Below are positions 22,101 to 32,271 of a DNA stretch of 64,000 nucleotides, in pieces. Both the position numbers and the translations under genes were made by a program. The stretch's first letter is position 1, and each line of letters begins with the position of its first letter. Source of the DNA: Anthostomella pinea (lineage: Eukaryota > Ascomycota > Sordariomycetes > Xylariales > Xylariaceae); assembly GCA_963556695.1 (NCBI GenBank), contig CAUWAG010000013.1, positions 124,001-188,000 on the forward strand. Direction: 5' to 3'. The notes beneath the pieces were generated by a model, which searched no databases, was not told the origin of the DNA, and saw only the letters and a program-made list of their open reading frames with translations.

Positions 22101-23107
22101 AGCCTGCTGGAGTGATAGCTAAACCTCCGGAGAAGGCATCGAAGCCTGCCGCAGCCCCGGATCCCAACACAAGTACGACGCGGCCGACCAAGAGGGCGAA
22201 AACAGTCGTCGCGCTACCACCAGCGCCTGCAGCGGTGCCTTCACGGACTGAGTCAAACCAGGGGCTTTCCGACGGAGGACAGCAAGGCACAACTTCTGCG
22301 GCGGTACCGGATAGATGACCCTCGCCCTTCGAAGGTACAGTCCCTCAAACCGCTTCAAGACGCGGCGCAACGAAAAGCACGTACGGAGAAGGCACGGCTC
22401 CATGCACTAAGGAAGGAACGCCGGAAAGCAACTGAGGAGGCGATACGACAGAGAGTGCTTGCAAACAAAGTGCTTGCAAAGAAGGAGCGACAAAGATTGC
22501 TTGACGAGGAGGCCCAAGCAAAAGCGCTCGAGAAGAAGAAACAAGAAAAGGCTAAATATAATGCGCTAATGGAAGTGATCGAACGACAACGTGTTTATCA
22601 TAAGGCACAACGAGAAGCCGACGCGAAGGCACAACGAGATGCCAAGAAGGCCCAGCGAGAAGCCGATGAGAAGGCAAAACGAGAAGCCGAGAAGGCACAA
22701 CAAGAGGCTAGAATGAATGCTCTAAAGGAAGCGATTGCACGACGAGATGCCGAGAAGGCCCAGCGAGATGCCGATGAGAAGGCACGTCGAGACGCTGCTC
22801 TGAAGGCCGAGCGAGATGCTGCACTAAAGGCACATCGAGAAGCCATCGAGCTGGCACGACAAGAAGAGCAACGACGCAATGAGCTGGAACGACAGCGAAG
22901 ACTAATGGAGGAGCAGCGGCAACAGCAAGAAGAAGAGGGCTGGCAGAAGAGGAGAAGAAGAAGGAAGATGAGGCAGCCCAGCGGAGAGCGCAGCAGAATG
23001 CCTTGGGCCCTGAAGGTTACGCTTGGGCTAAGCAGGCGGATGGCACGTGGCGCTGCCTTGGGGGCTCCCACACGTGGAGGCAAGGGCAAGGGCAATACTG
23101 GTATTAG
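19159..23107 (+). pseudogene. triple AAA (CbxX/CfxQ, SpoVK-like) ATPase, probably broken
   Basis: Three successive CbxX-type AAA modules followed by a long coiled coil. AAA1 has GNPGTG at the end of the first exon, but the Lys-Thr-Thr part of its P-loop cannot be joined in frame, its Walker B reads FIDKIYQL instead of a DEAYQL type, and the FAGY region is scrambled (LHLRGY). AAA2 is intact (GNPGTGKTTVA, VLVIDEAYQL). AAA3 is intact once a 55-base intron (21122-21176) is removed, giving TGPPGTGKTTIA, with FFIDEAYRL. After an acidic, lysine-rich linker the frame ends at 22318, yet the coiled coil continues one frame over (RPSKVQSLKPL, then KAQREADEKA repeats). It shifts again near 22940 into a typical C-terminus (GPEGYAWAKQADG, RCLGGSHTW) ending at 23107. 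Related fungal proteins have this three-AAA plus coiled-coil layout; their role is unknown. Confidence 0.7.
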
Positions 23108-23623
23108 CCAGATGGCGACCCCTGTGGATCAATGTTGAGATCCATATCACGAGCATGCCTTGGCCGGAATGGAATTCTATGTTATTGCATGCCGAGAAGT
23201 AGATAGCTGGAAGCATCGAGGAAGCCTAGAAGCGGTCACCCTTAAACATACCTGACTGTGTGAGCTGGGTCTCCTGAGTAGACGAGACTTTAGCTCTGGA
23301 TGCGAATGCAAGCTTCCGTTATCGAATGGGTTTCAATGAAATCACTTCATCGATATGACTTGAATCAACCTTTGGCTATAACAACTGGTTTTTCCCACTC
23401 TGATTGGTACGCTGTCAAGGCCTTCCTTTACCCAGTCCGGTGAAACTGACCAAGGTATGTAGACAAGATGGCATTATTTCGATAAAATTGTTGTTGGGGG
23501 GGGTGGGGCGCAGGACGCTGGAAGTTGTGCGCGATACATAGGACTTCAGGTCTTTGCTACCTAGGCTCTTCCCACTTGGAGCTGTGCATGAAGTTACTGC
23601 CAGACACCTAAAGGAGAATGTAA
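23108..23623. other. intergenic between convergent genes
   Basis: No supported gene. A run of G (about 23497-23508) lies within it. Confidence 0.4.
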
Positions 23624-25224
23624 TCATTTGACGCCGGCGATGATGACAGAATCCTTGTAATCTTGGTCATACTTCAGCACCTCAATGATTTTTAACCCCG
23701 CTTCGTTCAGCAGGCTTTCCCACTGTGCCCTCGTACGCTCCATGCCAACTGCAGTGCTCGTTGAATCAGCGATCACGTTCTCTCTCGGGTCGTGACATTG
23801 CAGACAGAACAGCTTCGAAGCAGCAACTGAAGGGCGGCCCAAGCAGGCGGAGATGATATCAAGAAACCAGGAGGTACTTACCCACGGTCACCATGACCTC
23901 GATGTCATGCTCGGCTCCCTGGGTCGTCGCGTGCCGCTCGGGAAGAACGATCTCGTCAATCAGCAGCACCGACTCCTTGGTCATGCCCGCCTTGGCCTTG
24001 GTCAGGATCTCCTTGCATTTGGACCATGGAAGATGTTCCGCAAGTAGTAAGCTCTAGCACCTTAACGACAGAAGGTAAAAGATGCAAGTGTCAGTCGGAA
24101 TGTCTCCTCTCATCGGAGATCGTACATACCTCGGACTATCTGCGGCGTGAAGATGGCATACACCTCAGCCTCGATACGCGAGCTAGCAAGCTCAATCTTC
24201 ACATGTTGCACGACCTCGAGCTGGTCCTGGAGAAGAACTCGACCGGGGAGGTTCGGATACCGCTGGCGGAATGTGCGAGCCTGGGAGCCAGAGCCTCCAC
24301 CGACATCGACGAACAGGATAGTTGAGCTGGTCGCGCCCTGGGAGAAGCGTTTCTCAAAGTCCAAGGTCGAAGAAGACAGGCCTCCCTTTTTGCTGGACTT
24401 TCATATGCGCTTGCGCAAGATCCAATGCCCAATGATTCTCGCCCAGCCATCCGAATGGATGCTTGTCTGTGCCGATGGCGCTGGTCCAAGCTGTAAGCAT
24501 GAGGCCGAGAGGGTTTTCATACTTGTGTGATTTGCGCCAAACCGGAAGGTTCAATGCTCCTTGCGCAGGTACTGCAGGGCTGTCCATTGTATTGGCCTGT
24601 CATGATCATGGAACAAGGGATCGGATATAATGAATGGAAAACTCACATCCATCGAAGGGATTTACCATGGTCAGCGTCGCTCAGAGCTCGAGTCACGTTA
24701 CTCGATTGGAATGTGTCGTCGCCCACTTGAGATATGCTATCAGTAGCCTGGTAATACCGCAACAGTCTCTCTGTTAGAGGTTAGCATCCTGCTCTACGAG
24801 ACTCTGAGTGTTATTGGCGCACTCAGGAGGTCGATATTGACGCCACTCTTCTCTGCGAGCTCTGTGATGCTGAGAGGGTGTTGCGCGGCTGTCAAAGCAT
24901 CAAACACTCCGGTCTCCACGCCGACGAGCGCCAAAGGTAGTTGAAAAGGCTAATGATGGTCACAGTTAGTCACATAGTCAACAAGTGGATGATGGGGCCT
25001 GCATACAAAATGACCGATTCTGCGCAATGTCTCTCTGGGCTGTTCCAGAGAAGCAGCCAGCTTTCGTCCGCCTTCAATCAAGCGACGGCGTGTTCTCTCG
25101 TCTTTGACATCTGCAGCTGCCCCATCCGTGTTCTGCAGAACTGATTCAATCCGCTCTGTCAGTGCTTCATACTGGTTCGTAGTGTCTGGACCCCTTGTGC
25201 CTTCGAACTGGACAGTTTCAAGAT
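23624..25224 (-). pseudogene. O-methyltransferase 1 (plant/fungal COMT-like), decayed
   Basis: Minus-strand blocks rebuild a SAM-dependent O-methyltransferase of the type that acts on fungal polyketides. They are a helical dimerisation domain (LTERIESVLQ, PFQLPLALVGVETGVFDAL), a winged-helix segment (SITELAEKSGVNID, LLRYYQATDSISQVG), the SAM motif FVDVGGGSGSQA near 24310, RIEAEVYAIFTPQ, the catalytic-domain segment LRNIFHG, MTKESVLLIDEIVLPERHA, and the end EAGLKIIEVLKYDQDYKDSV. At least three frameshifts break it: near 24540, near 24366 (FFDLGL stops while DFEKRF continues in the next frame) and near 24035. No in-frame ATG is visible at the 5' end. It is divergent with the second methyltransferase, which begins about 440 bases away. 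Confidence 0.7.
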
Positions 25225-25661
25225 GAACACGGCGATAATGGCTAGGTATGCAAAATGCATTCAGTCTAAGAGACCAAACGAGAGTAGATAAGCATATCGG
25301 AACTGAAGACTACGACGGTCGATGAGAAGTAAGGGGTGTCGTCATCAATCACAGGGTCCAGAGAGGAGATGTGATTCCTGCACCAACACCAACATCGACG
25401 CCCTTCGCATCTGCTGTGCGACCAACAACCGGTTATTACTGCTTGCACCAATCCCTTACACTGGGCCGCAAGGCAACCTGGGGTTCTCACTTCGATGATA
25501 TGGTCAGAAGACTTGCCTGCACCAACAGTTTTTTTAATTTTCCCTCTCGAGCTCCATCTCTACGTGATCAGCCTGACGCCTCTTCAATTTGAATCCCCTC
25601 CACAGTTCGCTCTTTGCTTCTCGGCCATTCTCAGACTTTGCCAACGTGATCCACAGCAACA
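25225..25661. other. shared upstream region of two divergent methyltransferase relics
   Basis: About 440 bases between divergent O-methyltransferase relics, so it may once have been a bidirectional promoter of a gene cluster. No binding motif is recognised. Confidence 0.35.
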
Positions 25662-27207
25662 ATGGCGTCGTCCAACACCACCCCCCAGGATTGTCGAGCT
25701 GGCCGCTCAGATCAGCGCTTCCGTCGCTGAATTGCAGGAACGTTTGTCGGCCCAAGGAGTACCATCTCCAACATTCGACGAGGATAGCCCTCCATTCTTT
25801 CCCGACGGCGTATCTCGTCTTCGGACTGAACTCCTTGACGCAACTGCCGAGCTCAACGAGGTGCTTACAGAGCCTCTGATGCTGATCTTCAAGTTTAGCG
25901 CGGTAAGACTGCCTCCTTCGGGATGAGCTGGGGCGTTCCATGGGCTAATCGACGAACGCTTCCAGATCTCCAACCTCATCAGCATTGACACCATCTGTCG
26001 ATTCGGTATCCTGGATATCATACCTGCTGGTGGCAAGATCTCCTTTGCAGAGGTTGTTGAAAAGACGGGCTTGTCGAAGGCGGAGGTCAGGCGTCTGCTT
26101 AGACACGCGATGGCCATGCGTATCCTCAATGAGCCGGAGCCGGAAATGGTAGCACACACCAAGGTCTCCAAGTTCATGAGTATTCCTTACATCCAGGACT
26201 GGGTCAAGTTCGAAGGCAAGGACACCTGGCCAGCCTGCACCAAGGTGAGTGACCTACAAGTTTCCCTACGACGTATGAATAAGCCATGAGCTTACACGGA
26301 ATGCTCATGTTTGTCGTAGGTTGTGGACGCGCTCGAAAAATGGCCAGCCTCCGAAGAAGTCAACGAAACTGTAAGTGTGTCCGTGTTCCTGGAGCCGAGG
26401 CCTGTGCTAATTCTGCACTTTGTAGGGCTTCTATTTTGCGAACAACGGCCAGTCGGTCTTCGAGGCCCTCGGGGCCGACCATACGCGAGCCATGCGCTTT
26501 GCCGGTGGCATGAAGTCCCTAGACCATGTTCCCGGCTGCGGTGACAAAGAGGTATCGAAGGCTTACGATTGGGCTTCCCTTGGGAATGCGTACATTGTCA
26601 ACGTCGGCGGGTCCAGAGGCTCAGTTGTCATGGACCTAGCCAAGCACTTCGGGAAACTAAATTCCTTATCCAAGACGGGGCAATGATGATCTCGGGAGTC
26701 GAGATTCCCGATGAGCTCAAAGGACGCGTCGATTTCATGGAACACGAGGTTTTTGCGCCACAGACAGTGCAGGCTGACGTTTATTTCTTCCGCATGGCCT
26801 TCCGCAATTGGAACGATAAGACCGCCGTCAATATCTTGAAGGCACAGATTCCTGGTCTCCGACCTGGGGTGAAGCTCCTTATCCAGGATGCATGCATGAG
26901 GGAGCCAGGCACTGCTCCGATATCTGAAGAGCGGGTTTCAAGGTATGTCATACCCCGCGAAAGGTGTCGCCATGACTATATTTAGGGACAAAACTACATG
27001 TATGATGCTGACCTGACGGAACTTGGTAGAGCGATCGACATGAGCCTGAAGACTTTCTTCAACACCCGCGAAAGGTATCTGGACGACTGGAAAGCTCTGC
27101 TGGCAGCGGCAGATGAAAGATTCGTCCTTCAAAGGGTGGTTCAGATCGAGGGATCTCTACTCGCAATGCTAGAAGTCCACTGGGATGTGTCTTCCAGGAA
27201 GGCCTGA
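25662..27207 (+). pseudogene. O-methyltransferase 2, decayed
   Basis: Exons at about 25662-25902, 25966-26244, 26320-26370, 26426-26942 and from about 26988 have good splice signals. They encode a COMT-like enzyme: RIVELAAQISASVAELQERL, a winged-helix part (FAEVVEKTGLSKAEVRRLLRH), GFYFANNGQSVFEALGADHT, the SAM-binding loop IVNVGGSRGS, FMEHEVFAPQ, YFFRMAFRNW (the usual R-x-x-x-H-D/N-W site), and a normal C-terminus. Lesions: after the ATG an extra C in the run at 25681-25686 shifts the frame; one base is missing near 26660 (FGKLN and FLIQDG lie in different frames); and the last exon joins out of frame near 26990. The loop asparagine replaces the family's aspartate, a G-to-A type change. Its partner is the divergent methyltransferase. 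Confidence 0.7.
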
Positions 27208-27539
27208 AGGAGTGAATGTCCAACGGGATGACATATCATCAAGCTCGGGTTACAGGCCATCAATGGATGGCTTCGGAAATGGCTTTGTGGGGAGGATATG
27301 GTTTGGCTTGGGCACCCCGGACGACATGATGGCGGACATGGTCTTGCCAAAAAACACTCGTTTAACATCGAAGTAATTTTATCGTCTTATCATGCCCTTG
27401 ACCTGTCGAATACAGTTCACGGTATGTACCCTGGCGTATAACTACCACTATCATCACCACCGCCATTGTATTGACAGATGGAAATGCATTCTCAAAACTT
27501 TCACAGGATTCACGCTTGACCAATTTGGAAGCCGTTCCG
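27208..27539. other. intergenic
   Basis: No supported gene. The right part may belong to the missing 5' region of the thioesterase relic that follows. Confidence 0.35.
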
Positions 27540-28153
27540 GCGTCGTGACATCATTCGTCAACGGCTCAGATGGAAATCTTATCATCTTAGCATGATCAGA
27601 ACGCCTGGCTATCGGTGGCGAGGAGCTGCACTTCCTCGGCTTGCGAAACCTCCCACCGCACATCAAACAGCGCATGCGCGTGCTGAACTGAAACCTGTGC
27701 CTCCTGCATCTGAGCCACTTTCTGAGGCTCGTGACTGAGGACATTTCGGACATCCTGGAGGACAAACTGACCTCCCACGCAGTGTCTCAAGACGAGGCTA
27801 CGAGATGGGTCCTAGATATTGTGGACAAGCCGCGATGGGAGGAACTGGGACTTAAGACCGATGCTCAGGTTCGCTGGGTGGACGTAGCGTTTGGCCTCCA
27901 GCGCGTGGCCAGGGACGACGACCCCTCTGGCCAGGTGAATGGCATTGACATCTTCCATGCCATACCCCTGAAAGCGGTCGCGAGCTCCCGCGAAGTCTGG
28001 GTTAACGAGCATCTAAGCCGTTGGGCTGACTTTTCGCTTGAGTTGCTGAGGTTTCACGCCGTGGACGGCGCGCATTACACCATGATCGGACCTGAACAAG
28101 TTGCGAGTTTTGCACAGATTTTGATTGGGGCACTGAAAGCGAGAGGAATATGA
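27540..28153 (+). pseudogene. thioesterase-domain fragment of a polyketide or nonribosomal peptide synthase
   Basis: The frame reads GNLIILA, a TGA at 27594-27596, then IGGEELHFLGLRNLPPHIKQ, a TGA at about 27700, then LCLLHLSHFL and an open stretch to 28153 with VDVAFGLQRVA, GIDIFHAIPLKAVASSREVW, WADFSLELLRFH and DGAHYTMIGPEQV. These are the C-terminal blocks of the type I thioesterase that releases products from fungal PKS or NRPS enzymes. The histidine in GAHYTMIGP is the expected catalytic one. The nucleophile motif (normally GYSLGG) is degraded to NGSDG. The second stop sits where relatives have tryptophan (TGG to TGA). None of the other synthase domains is present, so this is the 3' stump of a lost megasynthase. 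Confidence 0.65.
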
Positions 28154-28726
28154 GAGTGAGCCGTGTAGAATTCCACTTAGAAGAGAAAAGGGGGGAATGG
28201 GAGCCTACTAATTGACGGGCTATCCGGGGGGTATTGGGATCATTCAATCATGAGAACTGGAAACCTTAACTTTGCCCCATGTTCCCTAAGTAGCCATTTT
28301 CATAAAGAGCTCTACGTATTCGGTGTGGGATGCATGCATGTATGTGTACGAGGCTTGAGTCGCTGGGGGACTTTCAGTTTGACGCATTTGTCAGCTCACC
28401 CCGAGCGGCTATGGGATACACCGACCAACGGAGACTTTTTGGATTTGTTGGGCTGCGCCGTTCGATAACCCCTTTTCCGTCGTCTTGGGGCCAATAGCAA
28501 ACCTGCCGCAGTTTTTCCCTCCTTTCGCAACCAAAGATCGTGACCTGCTGTGTAACATGTGATGTGAGACCTCAGTGGCTGGGACTCTTGGTCGATCCGA
28601 CACCCCGATGACGCCCCTTTTGTCATCGCACTTTCCCAGCCATAAGTAACCCAAGCTTTCATGGGAGACGGCGCGTTCCCAAGCTACAGCATACCCACCA
28701 TACAGTTGACGGTCAAGTTAGCAAAG
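28154..28726. other. intergenic
   Basis: This should hold the upstream region of the dehydrogenase gene that follows. Open frames here on both strands (for example 28396-28662, minus) have no recognisable features. Confidence 0.4.
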
Positions 28727-30377
28727 ATGTCGAACGACGAGCTCCTCAAGTCGGATCCAGAGAAGTATATGTCTGACCAGAGCGGGAAGGTGTTCGTAAT
28801 CACAGGAGGTGAGACATACGTTTCCATCCCACTTATGGCGACAAAATGTCACTAACGGTGATGAACAACAAGGTACAAATGGACTCGGCGCATAGTCGGC
28901 TCTCGTGCTGGCCAAACACAATGCGGCGAGCATTTACATCACCGGACGAAACGCGAAGGCCGTCAAAGATGTTGCGCAAAAGGTCAAGCAAAGCGGCAGC
29001 AAGACGGTCATCACGTTCCTCCGCGCCGACCTCACTGATCTCAAATCCGTGAGCGCCGCCGCAGACAAGGTGCGCAGCGCGACGCAGTGTGTGGATATGG
29101 GCATGGCCAATGCCGGCTTGATTGATTGATTGATTGATTTTATTTATCGTGGGTGCAGTCCCTCAACAGGGCAAACCACGCCTCCCAGAGCCATTGCATC
29201 GCAAGGTTATAGAGGTGTCAGTCTAGATACATTCAGATCCGCGCACGAGCCCATCCTCGCTGTAGCGGTACCAACCTGGAGTGACCAGATGGTTTTAGTC
29301 AATACCCAAGCACGATTCCGTCAGAAAAACCTCCTATCAGTGACAAAGTGACCCAATGAACCTTAGTCCTCTGGTGTACACATCGTTCCAGTAGCCGTTC
29401 GATATATGTCACATTAATGGGTGAAGTAGGTATTTGTTATCTGCTGGCGAGGGAAACCACAAGGGGAAAAACCTTACAGGAGTGGGTGTTATAGAGATAA
29501 ACTGCTTGGCTATCGGGCTCTGCGATAATGGGGCCTCTCCACTGTCGTGTGCTGGTTGTCGACTCGCACAAGCCGGGTCAGAAAGAGGCCATAACAGGAT
29601 TCGAACCCACTTGTTCTCGTCGCCCATCGCACAAACGAGAACACAACCAGGCGCATTTGACCATTGCGCCATACGGGCCAATGCCGGCGTCATGGTGCAA
29701 CCCATGGGCTTGACCAAGCAGGGCTACGAGCAGCAGTTCGGCATCAACCACATGGGCAACGCACTGTTCGTCCGCAAGCTGCTGCCCCTACTGCAGCGTA
29801 CGGCAGAGCAGGGCCACGAGGCACGCGTCATCATCATGACCAGTCTTGCCTGGACGCAGGCCCGCAACGGCGGCATTATGTCTGAGGGCCTAAAAGCCGA
29901 GCAGGACATGTTCCTGGGCAAATTCATGCGCTATGCCCAGAGCAAGCTGGCCAACCTTCTCTATGCCAAAGAGCTCGCACGACGGTATCCCGACGTCACC
30001 ACTGTCAGTGTTCGTAAGTGGACCGATCCCCTTTCCGACCTAACCACCTAGATGGTATGCACGAAGGTTAGTTATCTGATGGCTGACTTCGTTGCGATGG
30101 TACAGACCCGGGCCTCGTCATGACAGGCCTCATAAACGGTCTTCCTACCCTATACAAGCTGGTCATTTCCCACGCCGGCAAGCAGATCAAGCCCGAAGAG
30201 GGCGCTTGGTCACAGCTGTGGTGTTGTGGGAGCTCAAGTCTGAAGATTGGTGGTCACTACGCAGCACCACCTGTTGGCGGGTTGTGTACCCAGACATGCC
30301 AGTACTCGGAGGACAAGTTTCTGGCTGCCAAATTGTACCACTGGACGGAGACTGAGCTTGCCCCTTTCCTGGAGTAG
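28727..30377 (+). pseudogene. short-chain dehydrogenase/reductase, split by a SINE
   Basis: Reconstructed exons are 28727-28808, 28873-29117, 29689-30013 and 30106-30377. The start is MSNDELLKSDPEKYM, followed by GKVFVITGG | TNGLG (the cofactor-binding TGxxxGxG motif, split by a 64-base intron), SIYITGRNAKAV, MANAG (the NNAG-like motif), INHMGNALFVRKLLPLL, IIMTSLAW, FMRYAQSKLANLLYAKELA (catalytic YxxxK) and PGLVMTGLI. A 558-base SINE plus a 13-base duplication interrupts the codon after MANAG; removing one duplication restores MANAG-VMVQPMG in frame. A separate TAG follows GLGA in the cofactor-binding helix at about 28888. The two hits make it a pseudogene. It is NAD(P)-dependent by family and was probably part of the adjacent metabolite cluster. 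Confidence 0.85.
29118..29675 (-). mobile_element. tRNA-derived SINE, copy 2, inside the dehydrogenase
   Basis: A 558-base minus-strand element nearly identical to copy 1, with the same tRNA-like head (CCGTATGGCGCAATGG, box B GGTTCGAATCC) and body. It has two differences. The head carries an extra segment that forms a hairpin (TGTTCTCGT against ACGAGAACA) in place of the anticodon arm, and the tail is (TCAA)n on the minus strand instead of (AAAC)n. A perfect 13-base duplication, GGCCAATGCCGGC, flanks it at 29105-29117 and 29676-29688. The duplicated bases are coding sequence of the dehydrogenase, so the insertion point is certain. Body differences from copy 1 are mostly transitions. Confidence 0.9.
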
Positions 30378-30512
30378 AATTACGAATTACGTGGATATGA
30401 TATACCTTGCTCTGAGTACTCATGATACCAGCTTACGAGCTCTGTTCGAGGATATCCGATCCCAGACACGGGGGCATTGTTTTCAAGGCACTGTGTACCC
30501 GTAGAACTCCCT
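30378..30512. other. 3' flank of the dehydrogenase
   Basis: A short stretch without features. Confidence 0.4.
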
Positions 30513-31447
30513 CATGATCTCAACTTTCTTGACCGATAAACAGCTCATATGGTCCCGCGAGACTTGGAACGCGTATCTTACCGAAGGGGGCAAGGGACTG
30601 AATACCGCAGACCGTCATGTTGTACCCCTGAGGGCCCAGCTAGTCACCCACCTGCTTGTCTACGTATCACACAAGTGGTTCGATACAGACTGAAGACCTG
30701 GATCGATTTCTCAGCGCTCATTTTGTCTGCGGAATCCAGGTGCAGAGGATAACGCGTGGATCACTCGTGCTGTTCTTGTACACCATCACGCACGTAACCG
30801 TACATGGTTCCAAACTACGGCGACTACGCAGAACCAACCCCCACATGCTTCGACTGCTTCTGGTGACGGCCCTTCTGGTCACGCTGCCCCCATTCAGCCA
30901 AGAGGGTATTCAGAACCTGTCGTGGGCAGAGACTACGAGACGGGCATCCAGCTCGGTGGCGTCGTGGATAAACAACAACGGCGCATCTTCGGGTACTGCC
31001 TCCACTAACGTCGAGGCCGACATCTGACTTACTCGCTGACCCGAACGTCAGTCCCTGGCTTGGTAGCTTTAGACATCAGTCGGATTGGAAGTCCGCCGGA
31101 ACCTTCACACTGCCCGCGGGCCACACGCTCTCGCCGCTCGAGTCGCTGCTGGCCGTCATGGAGCACTTGCCGCACCTCCCGTTGCTTCCGCCTTAACGCT
31201 TGCACCTGCTTTCGCCCTGGACCGGTCACCGCCGTTCACAGGTCGCATTCCGAGTTTGACGGCTACATGGACGGCTTCATCGCGAAGGAGAAGGCAAATC
31301 CTCGCCGAAGACGCTCGAAAAGCTGGCAAGGATAAGAACAAGAACGAGCTGATGCGGAACAATCAATTGACGGCTGTTCTGCGAGCGGACTGGCTCGAGC
31401 AATGGGGTCTCCATAGCTATCAAGGCCTGCTGGCGCAGCTTGATTGA
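30513..31447 (+). other. coding-like relic, family not recognised
   Basis: Several plus-strand pieces have protein-like composition but lie in different frames. They are LIWSRETWNAYLTEGGKG with TADRHVVPLRAQLVTHLL (from ATG 30513), EDLDRFLSAHFVCGIQVQR (about 30690-30750), DPNVSPWLGSFRHQSDW with FTLPAGHTLSPLESLLAVM (about 31035-31160) and RADWLEQWGLHSYQGLLAQ (ending 31447). They may be exons or debris of one decayed gene at the edge of the dead cluster. I cannot name the family. Confidence 0.3.
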
Positions 31448-32271
31448 TCCTGGTCTTGTCCCTGCTGGCGAACATCTTGAAGTTAGGATTGATCTTCTGG
31501 CTTGGACCGCGACGTACTGTAAAATAAAGTATCAGCCAATTTCGCGTGTAGGTCCAGCCCGCCAGAGCAGTCTTGCCATCCATCTTGAATGTACCGGGAC
31601 CTGTGACGATGGCTGGGCGAGGCCAGTAATCAGGAGCGCAATCAGATTTGGGTGCGGAGGAGTCGGAAGGGAAAGGACTGCCGAGACGAGGACCCATGAG
31701 CTTGGGGGCTGGCCCCGATGAGGTTCCTGGCGACAGAAATCAACTTAGTGACAAGTTGTGTTTTTCTGCTGGAGCAAGTGGCAAAGGACAGAGTAAACCA
31801 AGATCTTAATAAGCGACTCCTACAGAAAACACATAATTCATATGTAGCAGGCTCTCACGTATTCCTCTGGTTCATTGCAAGGGGGACATGACAGTGAAGA
31901 TACTCACTCTCCTACTGGACTAAGTTGCACATATGCCACTACTTCAGCGCATTGCAGAATGTTGGCCCAGTAGCCTAGATGCATATGCAGTGACATGACC
32001 AGAAAGCTCGAGGTACCTGCCTCGTTCGTCACCAAGCTGACATTCGGCTCAAGTCGCTCACTCGAACACCCGAGCTCGTGAGTCACTTCCGTCCAAGTAT
32101 AACACCTGTGGATGTTGTTGAGAACGGTCGACTATACGGCCCTGGGCTCTGCCTGTGTCAAATTGACGTGTATATACCTGACAAAGACTGCTGCCAATCC
32201 AGATGTACACACGGTACCTATCCAATATAAACAGTCCGTCACATCCCTATCCTACAGTCCCTCCGCCACAT
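31448..32271. other. intergenic
   Basis: No supported gene. A minus-strand frame (about 31530-31697) has the composition FKMDGKTALAGWTYTRN, without a recognisable family. Confidence 0.35.

Noticed and set aside
21430..22290. 286-codon minus-strand open frame
   Set aside because: It is the antisense shadow of the AAA protein, whose Walker motifs fix the coding strand.
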